Shown: piece after piece, positions 29,059-37,939 of the stretch
Layout of the letters: each line of letters opens with the position of its first letter
Numbering within the stretch: the first letter of the stretch is position 1
Origin: Curvibacter sp. GWA2_63_95
GTDB taxonomy: Bacteria; Pseudomonadota; Gammaproteobacteria; Burkholderiales; Burkholderiaceae_C
Reading direction: 5' to 3'
Length of the DNA stretch: 64,000 nucleotides
NCBI GenBank assembly: GCA_001795455.1
Contig: MGPB01000003.1
Coordinates: forward strand, 1 to 64,000
The notes under the pieces: model-generated
What the model was told of the DNA's origin: nothing
What the model saw: only the letters and a program-made list of their open reading frames with translations
Databases searched by the model: none
Program-made: the position numbers and the translations under genes

Positions 29059-29748
29059 ATGGGCATGACTGTTTTTGTAATAGGTGCATCGCGCGGCATT
29101 GGCCTGGAACTGGTGCGCCAGTACCTGGATGCCGGTGAACGCGTGATTGCCACCGCACGCGACGAAGCGGGACTGGCGCGCCTGCGCGACCTGGGCGCCC
29201 AGGCCATGAAGCTGGACGTGAGCAACCCCGCCAGCATCAGCGGCCTGAGCTGGCAGCTCGATGGCGAGAAGATTGATGTGGCCTATTACGTGGCAGGTGT
29301 GTTCGCGCAAGAGGATGCCAAGTCCCCACCCACGCAGCAGGCTTTTGATTCCATGATGCACGCCAACGTGCTGGGCGCCATGCAGGCGCTGCCGCAGGTG
29401 GCACCCTGGGTGGAAGAGGCCGAGGGCCAGTTCGTGTTTTTGACCAGCGACTTTGCGCAAATCAGCGGTGTCGAAAACAGCCGCGCTTGGGTCTACCACG
29501 TCAGCAAGGCTGCGCTGAACATGGCCGTGGTGGCGGCGCAACCCGACTACCCCACGGCGCAGTTTTTGCTGATCCACCCCGGTTGGGTGCGCACCGACAT
29601 GGGCACCCCCGATGCCCCTCTGCTGCCCGAAGAGAGCGTCGCCGCCATCCGCACCACCGTGGCGGCACGTAAGACAGACAAGACCGGGTTTGCCTGTGGC
29701 GACGTGCCGTATTTGCGCTGGGACGGCAGCGCATTCGATAGCTGGTAA
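29059..29748 (+). CDS. SDR family oxidoreductase
   Basis: A 229-residue short-chain dehydrogenase. The cofactor motif is VIGASRGIGLELV (T/V-G-x3-G-x-G), and the catalytic Tyr-Lys pair is in AWVYHVSKAALN (Y-x3-K). The dinucleotide-specificity region follows ATARDEAGLARL. GAAGGAGA lies upstream of the ATG; ATG 29065 is an alternative. It begins the SDR-acyl-CoA dehydrogenase-MBL run, but the R1-R2 block separates it from the thiolase gene. Substrate unknown. Confidence 0.87.
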   Translation: MGMTVFVIGASRGIGLELVRQYLDAGERVIATARDEAGLARLRDLGAQAMKLDVSNPASISGLSWQLDGEKIDVAYYVAGVFAQEDAKSPPTQQAFDSMMHANVLGAMQALPQVAPWVEEAEGQFVFLTSDFAQISGVENSRAWVYHVSKAALNMAVVAAQPDYPTAQFLLIHPGWVRTDMGTPDAPLLPEESVAAIRTTVAARKTDKTGFACGDVPYLRWDGSAFDSW

Positions 29749-29788
29749 GCCGGCACACCCCCCCCAAAAAAACGAGAGAGACAAGCCC

Positions 29789-30919
29789 ATGCTGCTGACC
29801 CAAGACCAGGAAATGGTGCGCGACGCCGTACGTGCCTTCGCCCAGGCCGAACTCTGGCCCCACGCGCCCCAGTGGGACAAGGACCACACCTTCCCCAAGG
29901 CCGCCCACCAGGGCCTGGCCGCGCTGGGCGCCTACGGTATCTGCGTACCCGAACACCAGGGCGGTGCGGGGCTGGACTACGTGACCCTGGCCCTGGTGCT
30001 GGAAGAAATTGCTGCGGGCGATGGTGGCACCAGCACGGTGATCAGTGTGACCAATTGCCCGGTCAACGCCATCCTCATGAAATACGGCAACGCGCAGCAG
30101 CACCAGCAGTGGCTGGAGCCGCTGGCGCAAGGCCAACTGTTGGGTGCCTTCTGCCTGACCGAGCCGCATGTGGGCAGCGATGCTTCTTCGCTCAGAACCA
30201 CCGCCGTGCGAGAGGGCGACGAGTACGTCATCAACGGCGTCAAGCAGTTCATCACCAGCGGAAAACATGGCGATGTGGCCATCGTCATCGCGGTGACCGA
30301 CAAGGGCGCGGGCAAGAAGGGCATGAGCGCCTTTCTGGTGCCGACCAACGCGCCGGGCTACGTGGTGGCGCGGCTGGAAGACAAGCTGGGCCAGCACAGC
30401 AGTGATACCGCGCAGATTAACTTCGACAACTGCCGCGTGCCCGTAGAGAACCTGATCGGCAAAGAGGGCGAGGGTTACGGCATTGCCTTGGGAGGGCTGG
30501 AAGGCGGGCGCATTGGCATTGCCGCGCAAAGCGTGGGCATGGCGCGCAGCGCCTTCGAGGTGGCCGTGGCCTACGCCAAGGACCGCCAGAGTTTTGGCCA
30601 GCCCATCTTCAACCACCAGGCCGTGGGGTTTCGCCTGGCCGAATGCGCCACGCAGATCGAGGCCGCGCGGCAATTGATCTGGCACGCCGCCGCGCTGCGC
30701 GATGCGGGGCGCCCCTGTTTGAAGGAAGCCGCCATGGCCAAGCTCTTTGCCAGTGAAATGGCGGAGAAGGTCTGCAGTACCGCGATCCAGACGCTGGGCG
30801 GCTACGGCTATGTGAGCGACTTTCCGGTGGAGCGCATCTACCGCGATGTGCGCGTCTGCCAGATTTACGAAGGCACGAGTGACGTGCAGAAGATCATCAT
30901 CCTGCGCGCACTGGGCTGA
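29789..30919 (+). CDS. Acyl-CoA dehydrogenase
   Basis: A 376-residue FAD acyl-CoA dehydrogenase. CLTEPHVGSDASSLRT and the C-terminal QIYEGTSDVQKIIILRAL (catalytic Glu at the usual C-terminal position) place it with short/medium or branched-chain dehydrogenases, distinct from the isovaleryl-CoA type at 13556. The ATG at 29789 gives the conserved MLLTQDQEMVRDAVRAFA start; the longer frame overlaps the SDR gene. GAGAGAG precedes it. Chain specificity is not readable. Confidence 0.92.
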   Translation: MLLTQDQEMVRDAVRAFAQAELWPHAPQWDKDHTFPKAAHQGLAALGAYGICVPEHQGGAGLDYVTLALVLEEIAAGDGGTSTVISVTNCPVNAILMKYGNAQQHQQWLEPLAQGQLLGAFCLTEPHVGSDASSLRTTAVREGDEYVINGVKQFITSGKHGDVAIVIAVTDKGAGKKGMSAFLVPTNAPGYVVARLEDKLGQHSSDTAQINFDNCRVPVENLIGKEGEGYGIALGGLEGGRIGIAAQSVGMARSAFEVAVAYAKDRQSFGQPIFNHQAVGFRLAECATQIEAARQLIWHAAALRDAGRPCLKEAAMAKLFASEMAEKVCSTAIQTLGGYGYVSDFPVERIYRDVRVCQIYEGTSDVQKIIILRALG

Positions 30920-30926
30920 GGTACCC

Positions 30927-31844
30927 ATGGCCGTCACCTTGCCTTCCGGTGTCACCCTCTTCGAGCGGGGCTGGCTCTCCAGCAACAATGTCCTGATCGT
31001 GGGCGAGGACGGTACCGTACTCGTCGACAGCGGCTACTGCACCCATGCGGAGCAGACGCTGGCGCTGGTGGACTCCGCTTTGCAGGGGCGCCCACTGGAC
31101 TTGCTGCTCAACACCCATTTGCACAGCGACCACTGCGGTGGCAATGCCGCGCTGCAGGCGCGCTACCCGGCGCTGCAGACCCACATCCCGCCGGGCCACG
31201 CCGAGTACGTGCGTGTGTGGGATGCGCACGCGCTGAGCTACACGCCCACGGGGCAGCAGTGCCCACCGTTTCGGCTGGATGCCACGCTGCAGCCCGGCAC
31301 CGAGATGCGCCTGGGCGACCTGCCGTGGCAGGTGCATGCCGCGCCGGGACACGACCCGCATTCGGTCATCCTGTTCGAGCCTGCCAGCCGCACCCTGGTG
31401 TCGGCCGATGCGCTGTGGGAGCGTGGCTTTGGCGTGGTGTTCCCCGAGCTGGATGGCGAAGGCGCGTTTGACGAGGTGGCCGCCACGCTGGAGCTGATTG
31501 AGCGGCTGAACCCGGCCACCGTCATTCCTGGCCACGGCGCCGCGTTTGCCGATGCGCCCGCGGCGATCGCGTTTGCACGCCAGCGGCTCAACGGCTTTGT
31601 GCAGAACCCCGCCAAGCATCTGCAATACGCGGCCAAAGTGTTGCTGAAGTTCAAGCTGCTGGAGGCCCAGCACCTGGAGATGGACACGCTGCTGGGCTGG
31701 GCCCGCGGCACGCCTTACTTTGCGACCATGCTGGCCACGCACTTTGCGGGGCAGGGTTTTGAAGCCGCGGCGGGTCAACTGGTGCAAGACCTCGTGCGCT
31801 CGGGGGCGGCCACGGTGCAGGGCACGGTGGTGTACAACGCCTGA
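30927..31844 (+). CDS. MBL-fold metallo-hydrolase
   Basis: A 305-residue metallo-beta-lactamase-fold enzyme with NTHLHSDHCGGN (H-x-H-x-D-H), a further His in HAAPGHDPHSV, Asp in LVSADALWERGFG and His in VIPGHGAAF, so both metal sites look complete. It starts 7 bases after the acyl-CoA dehydrogenase stop, suggesting a joint role such as hydrolysis of an acyl thioester or lactone (inference). A long frame begins inside the previous gene, but ATG 30927 is the natural start. Confidence 0.87.
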   Translation: MAVTLPSGVTLFERGWLSSNNVLIVGEDGTVLVDSGYCTHAEQTLALVDSALQGRPLDLLLNTHLHSDHCGGNAALQARYPALQTHIPPGHAEYVRVWDAHALSYTPTGQQCPPFRLDATLQPGTEMRLGDLPWQVHAAPGHDPHSVILFEPASRTLVSADALWERGFGVVFPELDGEGAFDEVAATLELIERLNPATVIPGHGAAFADAPAAIAFARQRLNGFVQNPAKHLQYAAKVLLKFKLLEAQHLEMDTLLGWARGTPYFATMLATHFAGQGFEAAAGQLVQDLVRSGAATVQGTVVYNA

Positions 31845-31911
31845 ATCCGCACAACCGCAAGCGCGCCGCTGAAAGTGTGCGACAGTGGAACGACTTTGCG
31901 AAGGAAACGCC

Positions 31912-32958
31912 ATGGACGGTGCAGTGCGGTTGAAGTCTGGTCTCTGGCCGTGCGTTCTGTTGGTGTGGTGCGTGGCCACCGGTGGTGTGCAAGCGCAACC
32001 ATTGCCCTGGATTGACGTACACATTCATCTGTTGGCAACCGACATCGGAGGCGCCAAAGCTCTGGCGGCCGAGGTGGCTGCCTTTGCCCAAGCTGAAGGC
32101 ATGCGCACCGCGCTGCTGTTTCCTCCGCCGCAAATGGGGCAAGACAGCATCCTGGATGGCCCCGAGTTCTCTGCCGCCTTGGTGGAGTTCGGTCCGCGCC
32201 TGGCGTTTTTGGGGGGAGGCGCCAGTCTCAATCCCCTGCTGCAGGCTGCGGCGGAGCGGACGCCAACCCCATCGGAGTTGGATGTTTTCCGCAAGCGTGC
32301 GGAGCTGATCGCCCAATCGGGCGCCCGCGGATTTGGTGAAATCGCACTGCACCACCTGTCGATGACATCCAAGCATCCGTACGAGCTGGTGTCCGCAGAC
32401 CATCCCTATCTCAAGGTGCTGATGGATGTGGCAGCCGCCCGTGATCTGCCTATTGACCTGCACTTTGATCCGATACTGGCCCAATCCACGTTGCCCGAGG
32501 CATTGCGGGGCAACAAGAACCCCTCCGGATTTACCCCCAATGTGGACGGCTTTGAGCGCCTGCTTGCCTACAACCGCGGCGCCCGCGTGATATGGGCCCA
32601 TGCAGGGGGTGGGGATGACTTTGGCGCATTCACCCCGCACTTGGTGACGCGTTTGTTGACTGAGCATCCGAATTTGTACTTGAGTGTGCGCCCGCGCAGC
32701 AAGCGGCCGGGCGCCATACTTGGAACGGGTGAGCGCAACGATGCGTGGCTTGCCGTCATAGAAAGTTTCCCAGATCGCTTTGTCATGGGGAGTGACAGTT
32801 TTTTTGTGCAAAGTACACGTGGCGGGGCGGCGCAAACGTTCGCCGAGCGCCTTGGTTCTCAGACCCAGGCCATACGTCGCGTCCTGCAATTGCTGACCCC
32901 TGAGACCGCACGCAAGGTGGCCAGTGAAAATGCAATACGGCTGTACCATTTGCCATGA
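31912..32958 (+). CDS. Secreted amidohydrolase-family protein, copy 1
   Basis: A 348-residue protein with a signal peptide (SGLWPCVLLVWCVATGGVQA) and an amidohydrolase TIM barrel. WIDVHIHL carries the D-x-H-x-H metal pair at the end of strand 1. Later candidate ligands are in GEIALHHLS, DLHFDPIL and VIWAHAGGG, and SDSF (VMGSDSFFV) supplies the final Asp. AAGGAA lies before ATG 31912. It overlaps the next gene, a close paralogue, by four bases. Periplasmic hydrolysis of a small amide or lactone is plausible, substrate unknown. Slightly lower GC-looking codon use than its neighbours. Confidence 0.78.
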   Translation: MDGAVRLKSGLWPCVLLVWCVATGGVQAQPLPWIDVHIHLLATDIGGAKALAAEVAAFAQAEGMRTALLFPPPQMGQDSILDGPEFSAALVEFGPRLAFLGGGASLNPLLQAAAERTPTPSELDVFRKRAELIAQSGARGFGEIALHHLSMTSKHPYELVSADHPYLKVLMDVAAARDLPIDLHFDPILAQSTLPEALRGNKNPSGFTPNVDGFERLLAYNRGARVIWAHAGGGDDFGAFTPHLVTRLLTEHPNLYLSVRPRSKRPGAILGTGERNDAWLAVIESFPDRFVMGSDSFFVQSTRGGAAQTFAERLGSQTQAIRRVLQLLTPETARKVASENAIRLYHLP

Positions 32959-34049
32959 GAGGCAGAGCGCAAATGTTGTCACGTATTAAATTGCCAATGC
33001 CGGTGGGCCGGGCATGGGGACGCGGACTGTGTGGTGCCGCCCTTTGTGGGTGGATGGCCCTGGCCGTGGCGCAGGCCCCACCTGTGGAGTGGATAGACAC
33101 CCACTTTCACTTCACCATGGACGATGCCTCCAGCACTGCCGAGCTGGTGGCCAAAGCCAAGACCCTCATGCAGGCAGAGAACATGCGCATGATGGTGGTG
33201 TCCTCGCAGCCGCGGCCCAATATGGCGGGGTCCGATTTCCTGGCGGTACAGCGCGAGTTGGCGGCGGACGGCAAGCAGTTTGCCGTCATGGCGGGCGGCA
33301 ACTCCCTGAATCCTCTGATGCACCAGATCCACGAAGGCAAAGTCCCGCCGGAGAAAGTCGCCGCCTTCCGGGCCCTGGCGGAGCAGTCCGCGCAGAGTGG
33401 CGTCAAGGGCTTCGGTGAAATCGCCTTGCACCACCTCTCGCTGAACGATTTGCATGCCTATGAGGCGATTCCCGCCGACGACGGTTTGGTCAAAACCCTT
33501 GTGGATGTGGTGGCCCAATACGATCTGGTGCTGGATGTCCATTTCGACCCGGTGCTGGCCAGAATGGCCAAACCTGCAGAGCTGACATCACCCAACAACC
33601 CTGCCGAGTTTGCGCCCAATTTCGAAGCCTTTGAGCGGCTCCTGGCCTACAACCGCAAGGCCCGGATCGTGTGGGCCCATGCCGGTGGCAACGACATGCT
33701 GGGTGACTTCACCCCGCGGCTCGCAGCCGCCATGCTGGAGCGGCATCCGAATCTGTACATGAGCCTGCGCCCCCGCGGCATGCAAGCTGGGGTGATGTTG
33801 CAAGGCCGGGGCAAACTCAATCCGGAGTGGGTGGCAGTAGTGCAGAAATATGCCGATCGTTTTGTCATGGGCAGTGACAGTTTTCTGGTGGCCGACAAGG
33901 CCCAGGGTGGCCCCGCCGCGCGCATTTTTGCAGAGCGTTCTGCCACCCAGCGCCAGGGCATCCTGATGGTCTTGGCGGCCTTGCCTCCTGACGTGGCGCG
34001 CAAAGTGGCGTTTCAGAACGCTGTCCGGATTTACAAACTTGAACCCTGA
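32955..34049 (+). CDS. Secreted amidohydrolase-family protein, copy 2
   Basis: A 364-residue paralogue of the preceding gene, sharing blocks such as SLNPL, GFGEIALHHLS, FERLLAYNR and DRFVMGSDSF. The signal region is GLCGAALCGWMALAVAQA. Metal ligands follow the same order: WIDTHFHF, DVHFDPVL, IVWAHAGGN and the final MGSDSF Asp. The ATGA overlap with copy 1 implies coupled translation. Tandem duplication with retained catalytic residues suggests different substrates or heteromer formation (inference). Confidence 0.78.
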   Translation: MRGRAQMLSRIKLPMPVGRAWGRGLCGAALCGWMALAVAQAPPVEWIDTHFHFTMDDASSTAELVAKAKTLMQAENMRMMVVSSQPRPNMAGSDFLAVQRELAADGKQFAVMAGGNSLNPLMHQIHEGKVPPEKVAAFRALAEQSAQSGVKGFGEIALHHLSLNDLHAYEAIPADDGLVKTLVDVVAQYDLVLDVHFDPVLARMAKPAELTSPNNPAEFAPNFEAFERLLAYNRKARIVWAHAGGNDMLGDFTPRLAAAMLERHPNLYMSLRPRGMQAGVMLQGRGKLNPEWVAVVQKYADRFVMGSDSFLVADKAQGGPAARIFAERSATQRQGILMVLAALPPDVARKVAFQNAVRIYKLEP

Positions 34050-34060
34050 GGACCCGCACC

Positions 34061-34483
34061 ATGCCCATCACCAAAGGATTTCGCGCGCTGGTGGACGCCG
34101 CCATGGCGCAGGTCACCACCTACAGCGTGGCTGAAGTGCTGGCCAAGCTGGAGAGCCCGCGCGTGCAGTTGGTGGACATTCGCGATATCCGCGAGCTGGA
34201 CGCCGGCACGGTGGTGGGGGCCTTCCATGCGCCGCGCGGCATGCTCGAATTCTGGGTGGACCCCGCGTCGCCGTACCACAAGAAGCTGTTTGCCGACGAA
34301 CACAAGGAATTCATCCTGTTCTGTGGCCTGGGCTGGCGCAGCGCGCTGGCCGCCAAGACACTGCAGGACATGGGCATGGCCAACGTGGCCCATATGGACG
34401 GCGGCTGGGAGGGCTGGCTGCAGGCCGGGAGCCCCACTGAAACGCTGGACCAACAGAAAGCCCGCCGCGCCGCCAAGGCATGA
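34061..34483 (+). CDS. Rhodanese-like domain protein
   Basis: A 140-residue single-domain rhodanese homologue. The active-site loop is FCGLGWRSALAAKTL, with the catalytic Cys followed by a loop compatible with sulfurtransferase activity, and LVDIRDIRELDAG is the N-terminal hallmark. No signal peptide. The four-base overlap with the YchJ-like gene suggests one transcript. Confidence 0.9.
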   Translation: MPITKGFRALVDAAMAQVTTYSVAEVLAKLESPRVQLVDIRDIRELDAGTVVGAFHAPRGMLEFWVDPASPYHKKLFADEHKEFILFCGLGWRSALAAKTLQDMGMANVAHMDGGWEGWLQAGSPTETLDQQKARRAAKA

Positions 34484-34899
34484 TGGCGGGCATGAAACCT
34501 TGTGAGATCAATTCCGCCTGCCCATGCGGCAGGCTGCACCAGAAGAAAGCCCTCGCCTACGGCGCATGCTGTGGCCGCTGGCTGGACACCGACACCCCCG
34601 CGCCCGATGCCGAAAGCCTGATGCGCAGCCGCTACAGCGCCTTTGCCCTGGAGCGCGCCCCTTACCTGCTCATGACTTGGCATGCCAGCCACCGCCCGGC
34701 CAGCATCGAATTCGACCCTGGCGTCAGATGGCTGGGGCTGGAGGTGCGCAGCCATACGGTGCAGGACGCGACGCATGCGCAGGTGGAGTTTGTGGCGCGC
34801 CAAAAACCGCTCAGTGGCCCCGCCGTGCGCCTGCACGAGCGCAGCCGATTTGTATTGGAAAACGGCCACTGGCTGTACGTGGATGGAGATGCCCTGTGA
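34480..34899 (+). CDS. YchJ-family (UPF0225) SEC-C motif protein
   Basis: A 139-residue protein with an N-terminal cysteine cluster (PCEINSACPCGR, then YGACCGRWL) and the family core SLMRSRYSAFALERAPYLL with a C-terminal NTF2-like half. SEC-C type cysteines probably bind zinc. Role unknown across bacteria. The start ATG overlaps the rhodanese stop (ATGATG); an internal ATG at 34492 is also possible. Confidence 0.88.
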   Translation: MMAGMKPCEINSACPCGRLHQKKALAYGACCGRWLDTDTPAPDAESLMRSRYSAFALERAPYLLMTWHASHRPASIEFDPGVRWLGLEVRSHTVQDATHAQVEFVARQKPLSGPAVRLHERSRFVLENGHWLYVDGDAL

Positions 34900-35570
34900 A
34901 GTTTGATGCTGTGTTGTTCGACTGCGATGGTGTGCTGGTGGACAGCGAGCCGATTACCAACGGTGTGCTGCGTGACATGCTGGCCGAACAGGGCTGGCGG
35001 CTGAGCGTACAGGAATGCATGGACATTTTTGTGGGCAAAGCGGTGATCGATGAGCGCGCTCGCATTGAGGCAGAAACAGGCAAGCCACTGACCCCTGAGT
35101 GGATGGTTTCTTTTCGTGCCCGGCGCAATGCGGCACTGGATGCGCAGGTGGTCGCCATTGCCGGTGCCGTGCCTGCCGTGGCTGCCGTGCACGCCAGCGT
35201 GCAGGGGCGCATTGCCTGTGCTTCGGGGGCAGACCGCATCAAGGTGGAGATGCAGTTGCAGAAGGTGGGCCTGTGGCCCTACTTTGACGGACGGGTGTTC
35301 AGCGGGCACGAGATGCCACGCTCCAAACCGCACCCCGATGTCTACCTGGCCGCCGCGGCCGCCCTGGGCGCAGACCCCAAGCGTTGCGCCGTGGTGGAAG
35401 ACACCGTGACCGGCATAGCGGCGGGTGTGGCCGCTGGCGCCACGGTGTTTGCCTATGCGCCGGCAGGGCAGGGGGATGTGCTGCGCCAGGCTGGCGCCCA
35501 CCAGGTGTTCACGCATATGGATGCCCTGCACGCCTGCCTGCTGGGCGCAGATTTGCGCCAGCCCGCCTGA
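34896..35570 (+). CDS. HAD-superfamily phosphatase (beta-phosphoglucomutase/GPH-like)
   Basis: A 224-residue HAD hydrolase. Motif I is LFDCDGVLVDSEP (nucleophile and acid Asp), motif II ACASGADRIKVE, motif III Lys in RSKPHPDVYLAAA, and motif IV VVEDTVTGIAAGVAAG. The cap is of the small alpha-helical type found in beta-phosphoglucomutase and phosphoglycolate phosphatase. The GTG start overlaps the previous stop (GTGA). Substrate unresolved. Confidence 0.88.
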   Translation: MKFDAVLFDCDGVLVDSEPITNGVLRDMLAEQGWRLSVQECMDIFVGKAVIDERARIEAETGKPLTPEWMVSFRARRNAALDAQVVAIAGAVPAVAAVHASVQGRIACASGADRIKVEMQLQKVGLWPYFDGRVFSGHEMPRSKPHPDVYLAAAAALGADPKRCAVVEDTVTGIAAGVAAGATVFAYAPAGQGDVLRQAGAHQVFTHMDALHACLLGADLRQPA

Positions 35571-35577
35571 ACCTGTA

Positions 35578-36246
35578 TCAGGGGCGGATGTCGGGCGAGG
35601 GCGTGGTGGGAACACCCTGGTCCAGCGCCGCTTGCTGCTGTATTTGCAGTGTGCGCAGGTAGGCAGGGCGCGCCTGCAGGCGCTGCCAGTAGGCGGCAAC
35701 GGTGGGCGAGAACTGTGCAGACAAGCCCAGGTGCTGGGCCAAGAGCAGCGCATACCCCACGGCCACATCGGCTGCAGTGAATCGGTTCGCACACAGGTAG
35801 TCCGCGTGCTGCAGCGCGGCGTCCACCGCACGCAGGCGCGCCAGAAACCAGCGCGCATAGTCGGTCGCCACCTGCGGTTGCAGGCGTTCGGGCGGCTCGA
35901 AGTGGGTGTAGCGCAGTACCAGGGTCTGCGGGAAGGTCAGCGTGGCGTCACTCATGTGCAGCCAGTTCAGGTAGGTGCCAAACGCCGCATCGTCCATTGG
36001 CACATCGAGCTGGCCCGCGCTATGGCGTGCCGCCAGGTACTGGCACATGGCGGCGGACTCTGTCATGCGCGTGGCGCCGTCCACCAGTAGCGGCACCGTA
36101 CCCAGCGGGTTCTCCTGCAGGTAGTCACGCGCCAGGGCGCGGGGCGGAAAGGGCAGCATGCGCAATTCGTAGGGCAGGCCCAATTCCTCCAGCATCCACA
36201 GGGGCCGTAGGGAACGTGCGCTGACGCAGTGGTACAAAACAAGCAT
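35578..36246 (-). CDS. Glutathione S-transferase family protein
   Basis: A 222-residue GST. N-terminal thioredoxin fold MLVLYHCVSARSLRPLWMLE with a Ser in the catalytic loop, GTVPLLVDGATRMTESAAMC binding glutathione, and an all-helical C-terminal domain with AADVAVGYAL as the N-capping motif. It lies 12 bases downstream of the acyl-CoA ligase gene and is likely co-transcribed with it. It differs clearly from the YfcG-like GST at 9892. Confidence 0.88.
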   Translation of the reverse strand: MLVLYHCVSARSLRPLWMLEELGLPYELRMLPFPPRALARDYLQENPLGTVPLLVDGATRMTESAAMCQYLAARHSAGQLDVPMDDAAFGTYLNWLHMSDATLTFPQTLVLRYTHFEPPERLQPQVATDYARWFLARLRAVDAALQHADYLCANRFTAADVAVGYALLLAQHLGLSAQFSPTVAAYWQRLQARPAYLRTLQIQQQAALDQGVPTTPSPDIRP

Positions 36247-36258
36247 GGTGGTGGCTTT

Positions 36259-37887
36259 CTAGCGTTTCTTGAGGGCGCGCAGGTCGTGCATGCCGGGCAG
36301 GGTGCGCGGGTCGCTACCTTCGGGGAAGATGCGGTGCTTCTGGATCTTCTGCGTGCCGGTGGTGGGGATCTCGGGCGCAAACCAGAGCCAGCCCGGTGCC
36401 TTGTAATAGGCCAGTTGCTGGTGGCAAAAGTCGAACAGGGCGCGCGCGGTGTCGGCGGTCTCCTGCCCCTGCGCTTGTTTGAGCACCACGCAGGCCAGCA
36501 CCTCTTCCTCGCGCACCTCATCGGGCAGCGCCATGACGGCGGCGTTGGCCACCAGCGGGTGCGTCAGCAGCAGCGCCTCCACCTCGGCTGCGGCAATGTT
36601 TTCGCCCGAGCGGCGGATGATGTTCTTGCGCCGGTCCATGAAATGGAGCATGCCGTCTTCCCCCCGCTGCACCACATCGCCGGTATGGAACCAGCCGCCG
36701 CGCCAGGCGTCGGCCGTGGCCTCGGGGTTGTCCAGGTAGCCGCTGAAGAAATGGCGCCGCGGCGTGGCCGCGCTGTGGCGGATGACCAGCTCTCCCGGCG
36801 TGCCATCGGGCAGCACCTGCCCCGCCTCGTCCATCACGCAGGCGTCCAGGCCGGGGCGGGCACGGCCAAAGGCGCGTGTGCCCACCTGGCGCGGTGCGTG
36901 GCAATCGCACAGCGGGCGCACCATCTCGGTCATGCCCCACAGTTCCAGCAAGGGGAAGCCATAGCGGGCTTCAAACGTGGCATGCAGTTGCGGCTCCACG
37001 CCTGCGCCATAACCAAAGCGCACGCAGTGGGCGCGCTCCAGCGGGCTTTGGGGCTGGTTCAGCAGCATGGGCACCACCACACCCAGGTAGTGCACGATGG
37101 TGGCGCGGCTTTGCACCACCTCGGCCCACCAGCGGCTGGGCTGGAAGCGGTCGGTCTGCACCTGGCAGCCACCGCTCAGCAACATGCAATAGAAGGACAG
37201 GATGGACGCGTTCACATGAAACAGCGGCAGCGGGTTGTAGAGGCGTTCCTGCCCCTCGCGCACGGTGCCCAGCCCGCCCTGGTGGGCGTACCAGTGGCCG
37301 GCGGCCAGCTCGTAGGTGTGCGAGAGCACGCAGCCCTTGGGCTGGCCCGTGGTGCCCGAGGTGTAGAGGATGCTGGCGGGCGTGTCGCCCACCGGCTCTC
37401 CGGCCTGCGCGGGTGTGGCAGGGGCTGGCAAGGGCGCGTCTGCCAGTGCCTCCAGCACGCACACCGGGGGCTGGTGCTGGCTTATCGCCAGGGCAGCCTG
37501 CACGGCCTCCAGGCGGCTGGCCAGTACCACGACCAGGTCCACGCGCGCATGGTCCACCAGGTAGGCCAGTTCGCGCGGGCGGTAGTCGGGGTTGATGGGC
37601 ACGCAGCACACGCCCAGGCTGTTGAGTGCCAGCTTGTGCAACATGTGTTCCGGCCGGCTCTCCAACAACAGGCCCACGCGGTGGCCCAGGCCATAACCCG
37701 CGGCGCGGTACTGTGCCATCAATCCACGCACGGTGTCGGTGGCCTCGGCATACGTGATCTCGCGGCCTTCGGGGTCGTAGGCGCGTGCCGGGTTGGCGGG
37801 CACCGCCAGCAGGCTGTGGGTGGCGTAGCGCGCACAGGCTTCAAAAAAAGCCTGGCCTATGGTGGTGGCGTCGTCAATCTCAATCAT
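36259..37887 (-). CDS. AMP-binding acyl-CoA ligase
   Basis: A 542-residue adenylate-forming ligase. The P-loop-like motif is ILYTSGTTGQPKGCVLSH, A5 is LELWGMTEM, A7 is GWFHTGDVVQ, A8 is DRRKNIIRRSGENIAAAEVE, and the Lys motif is TTGTQKIQKHRIF. It activates a carboxylic acid to its CoA thioester and resembles carnitine-CoA or long-chain acyl-CoA ligases; substrate unknown. It lies between an AraC regulator and a GST on the same strand, probably one catabolic unit. Confidence 0.9.
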   Translation of the reverse strand: MIEIDDATTIGQAFFEACARYATHSLLAVPANPARAYDPEGREITYAEATDTVRGLMAQYRAAGYGLGHRVGLLLESRPEHMLHKLALNSLGVCCVPINPDYRPRELAYLVDHARVDLVVVLASRLEAVQAALAISQHQPPVCVLEALADAPLPAPATPAQAGEPVGDTPASILYTSGTTGQPKGCVLSHTYELAAGHWYAHQGGLGTVREGQERLYNPLPLFHVNASILSFYCMLLSGGCQVQTDRFQPSRWWAEVVQSRATIVHYLGVVVPMLLNQPQSPLERAHCVRFGYGAGVEPQLHATFEARYGFPLLELWGMTEMVRPLCDCHAPRQVGTRAFGRARPGLDACVMDEAGQVLPDGTPGELVIRHSAATPRRHFFSGYLDNPEATADAWRGGWFHTGDVVQRGEDGMLHFMDRRKNIIRRSGENIAAAEVEALLLTHPLVANAAVMALPDEVREEEVLACVVLKQAQGQETADTARALFDFCHQQLAYYKAPGWLWFAPEIPTTGTQKIQKHRIFPEGSDPRTLPGMHDLRALKKR

Positions 37888-37939
37888 GGGCTTAGTCTAT
37901 GGAGCGCTGTGGCGCAGCGTGCGCCAACAAGGCCACAAA

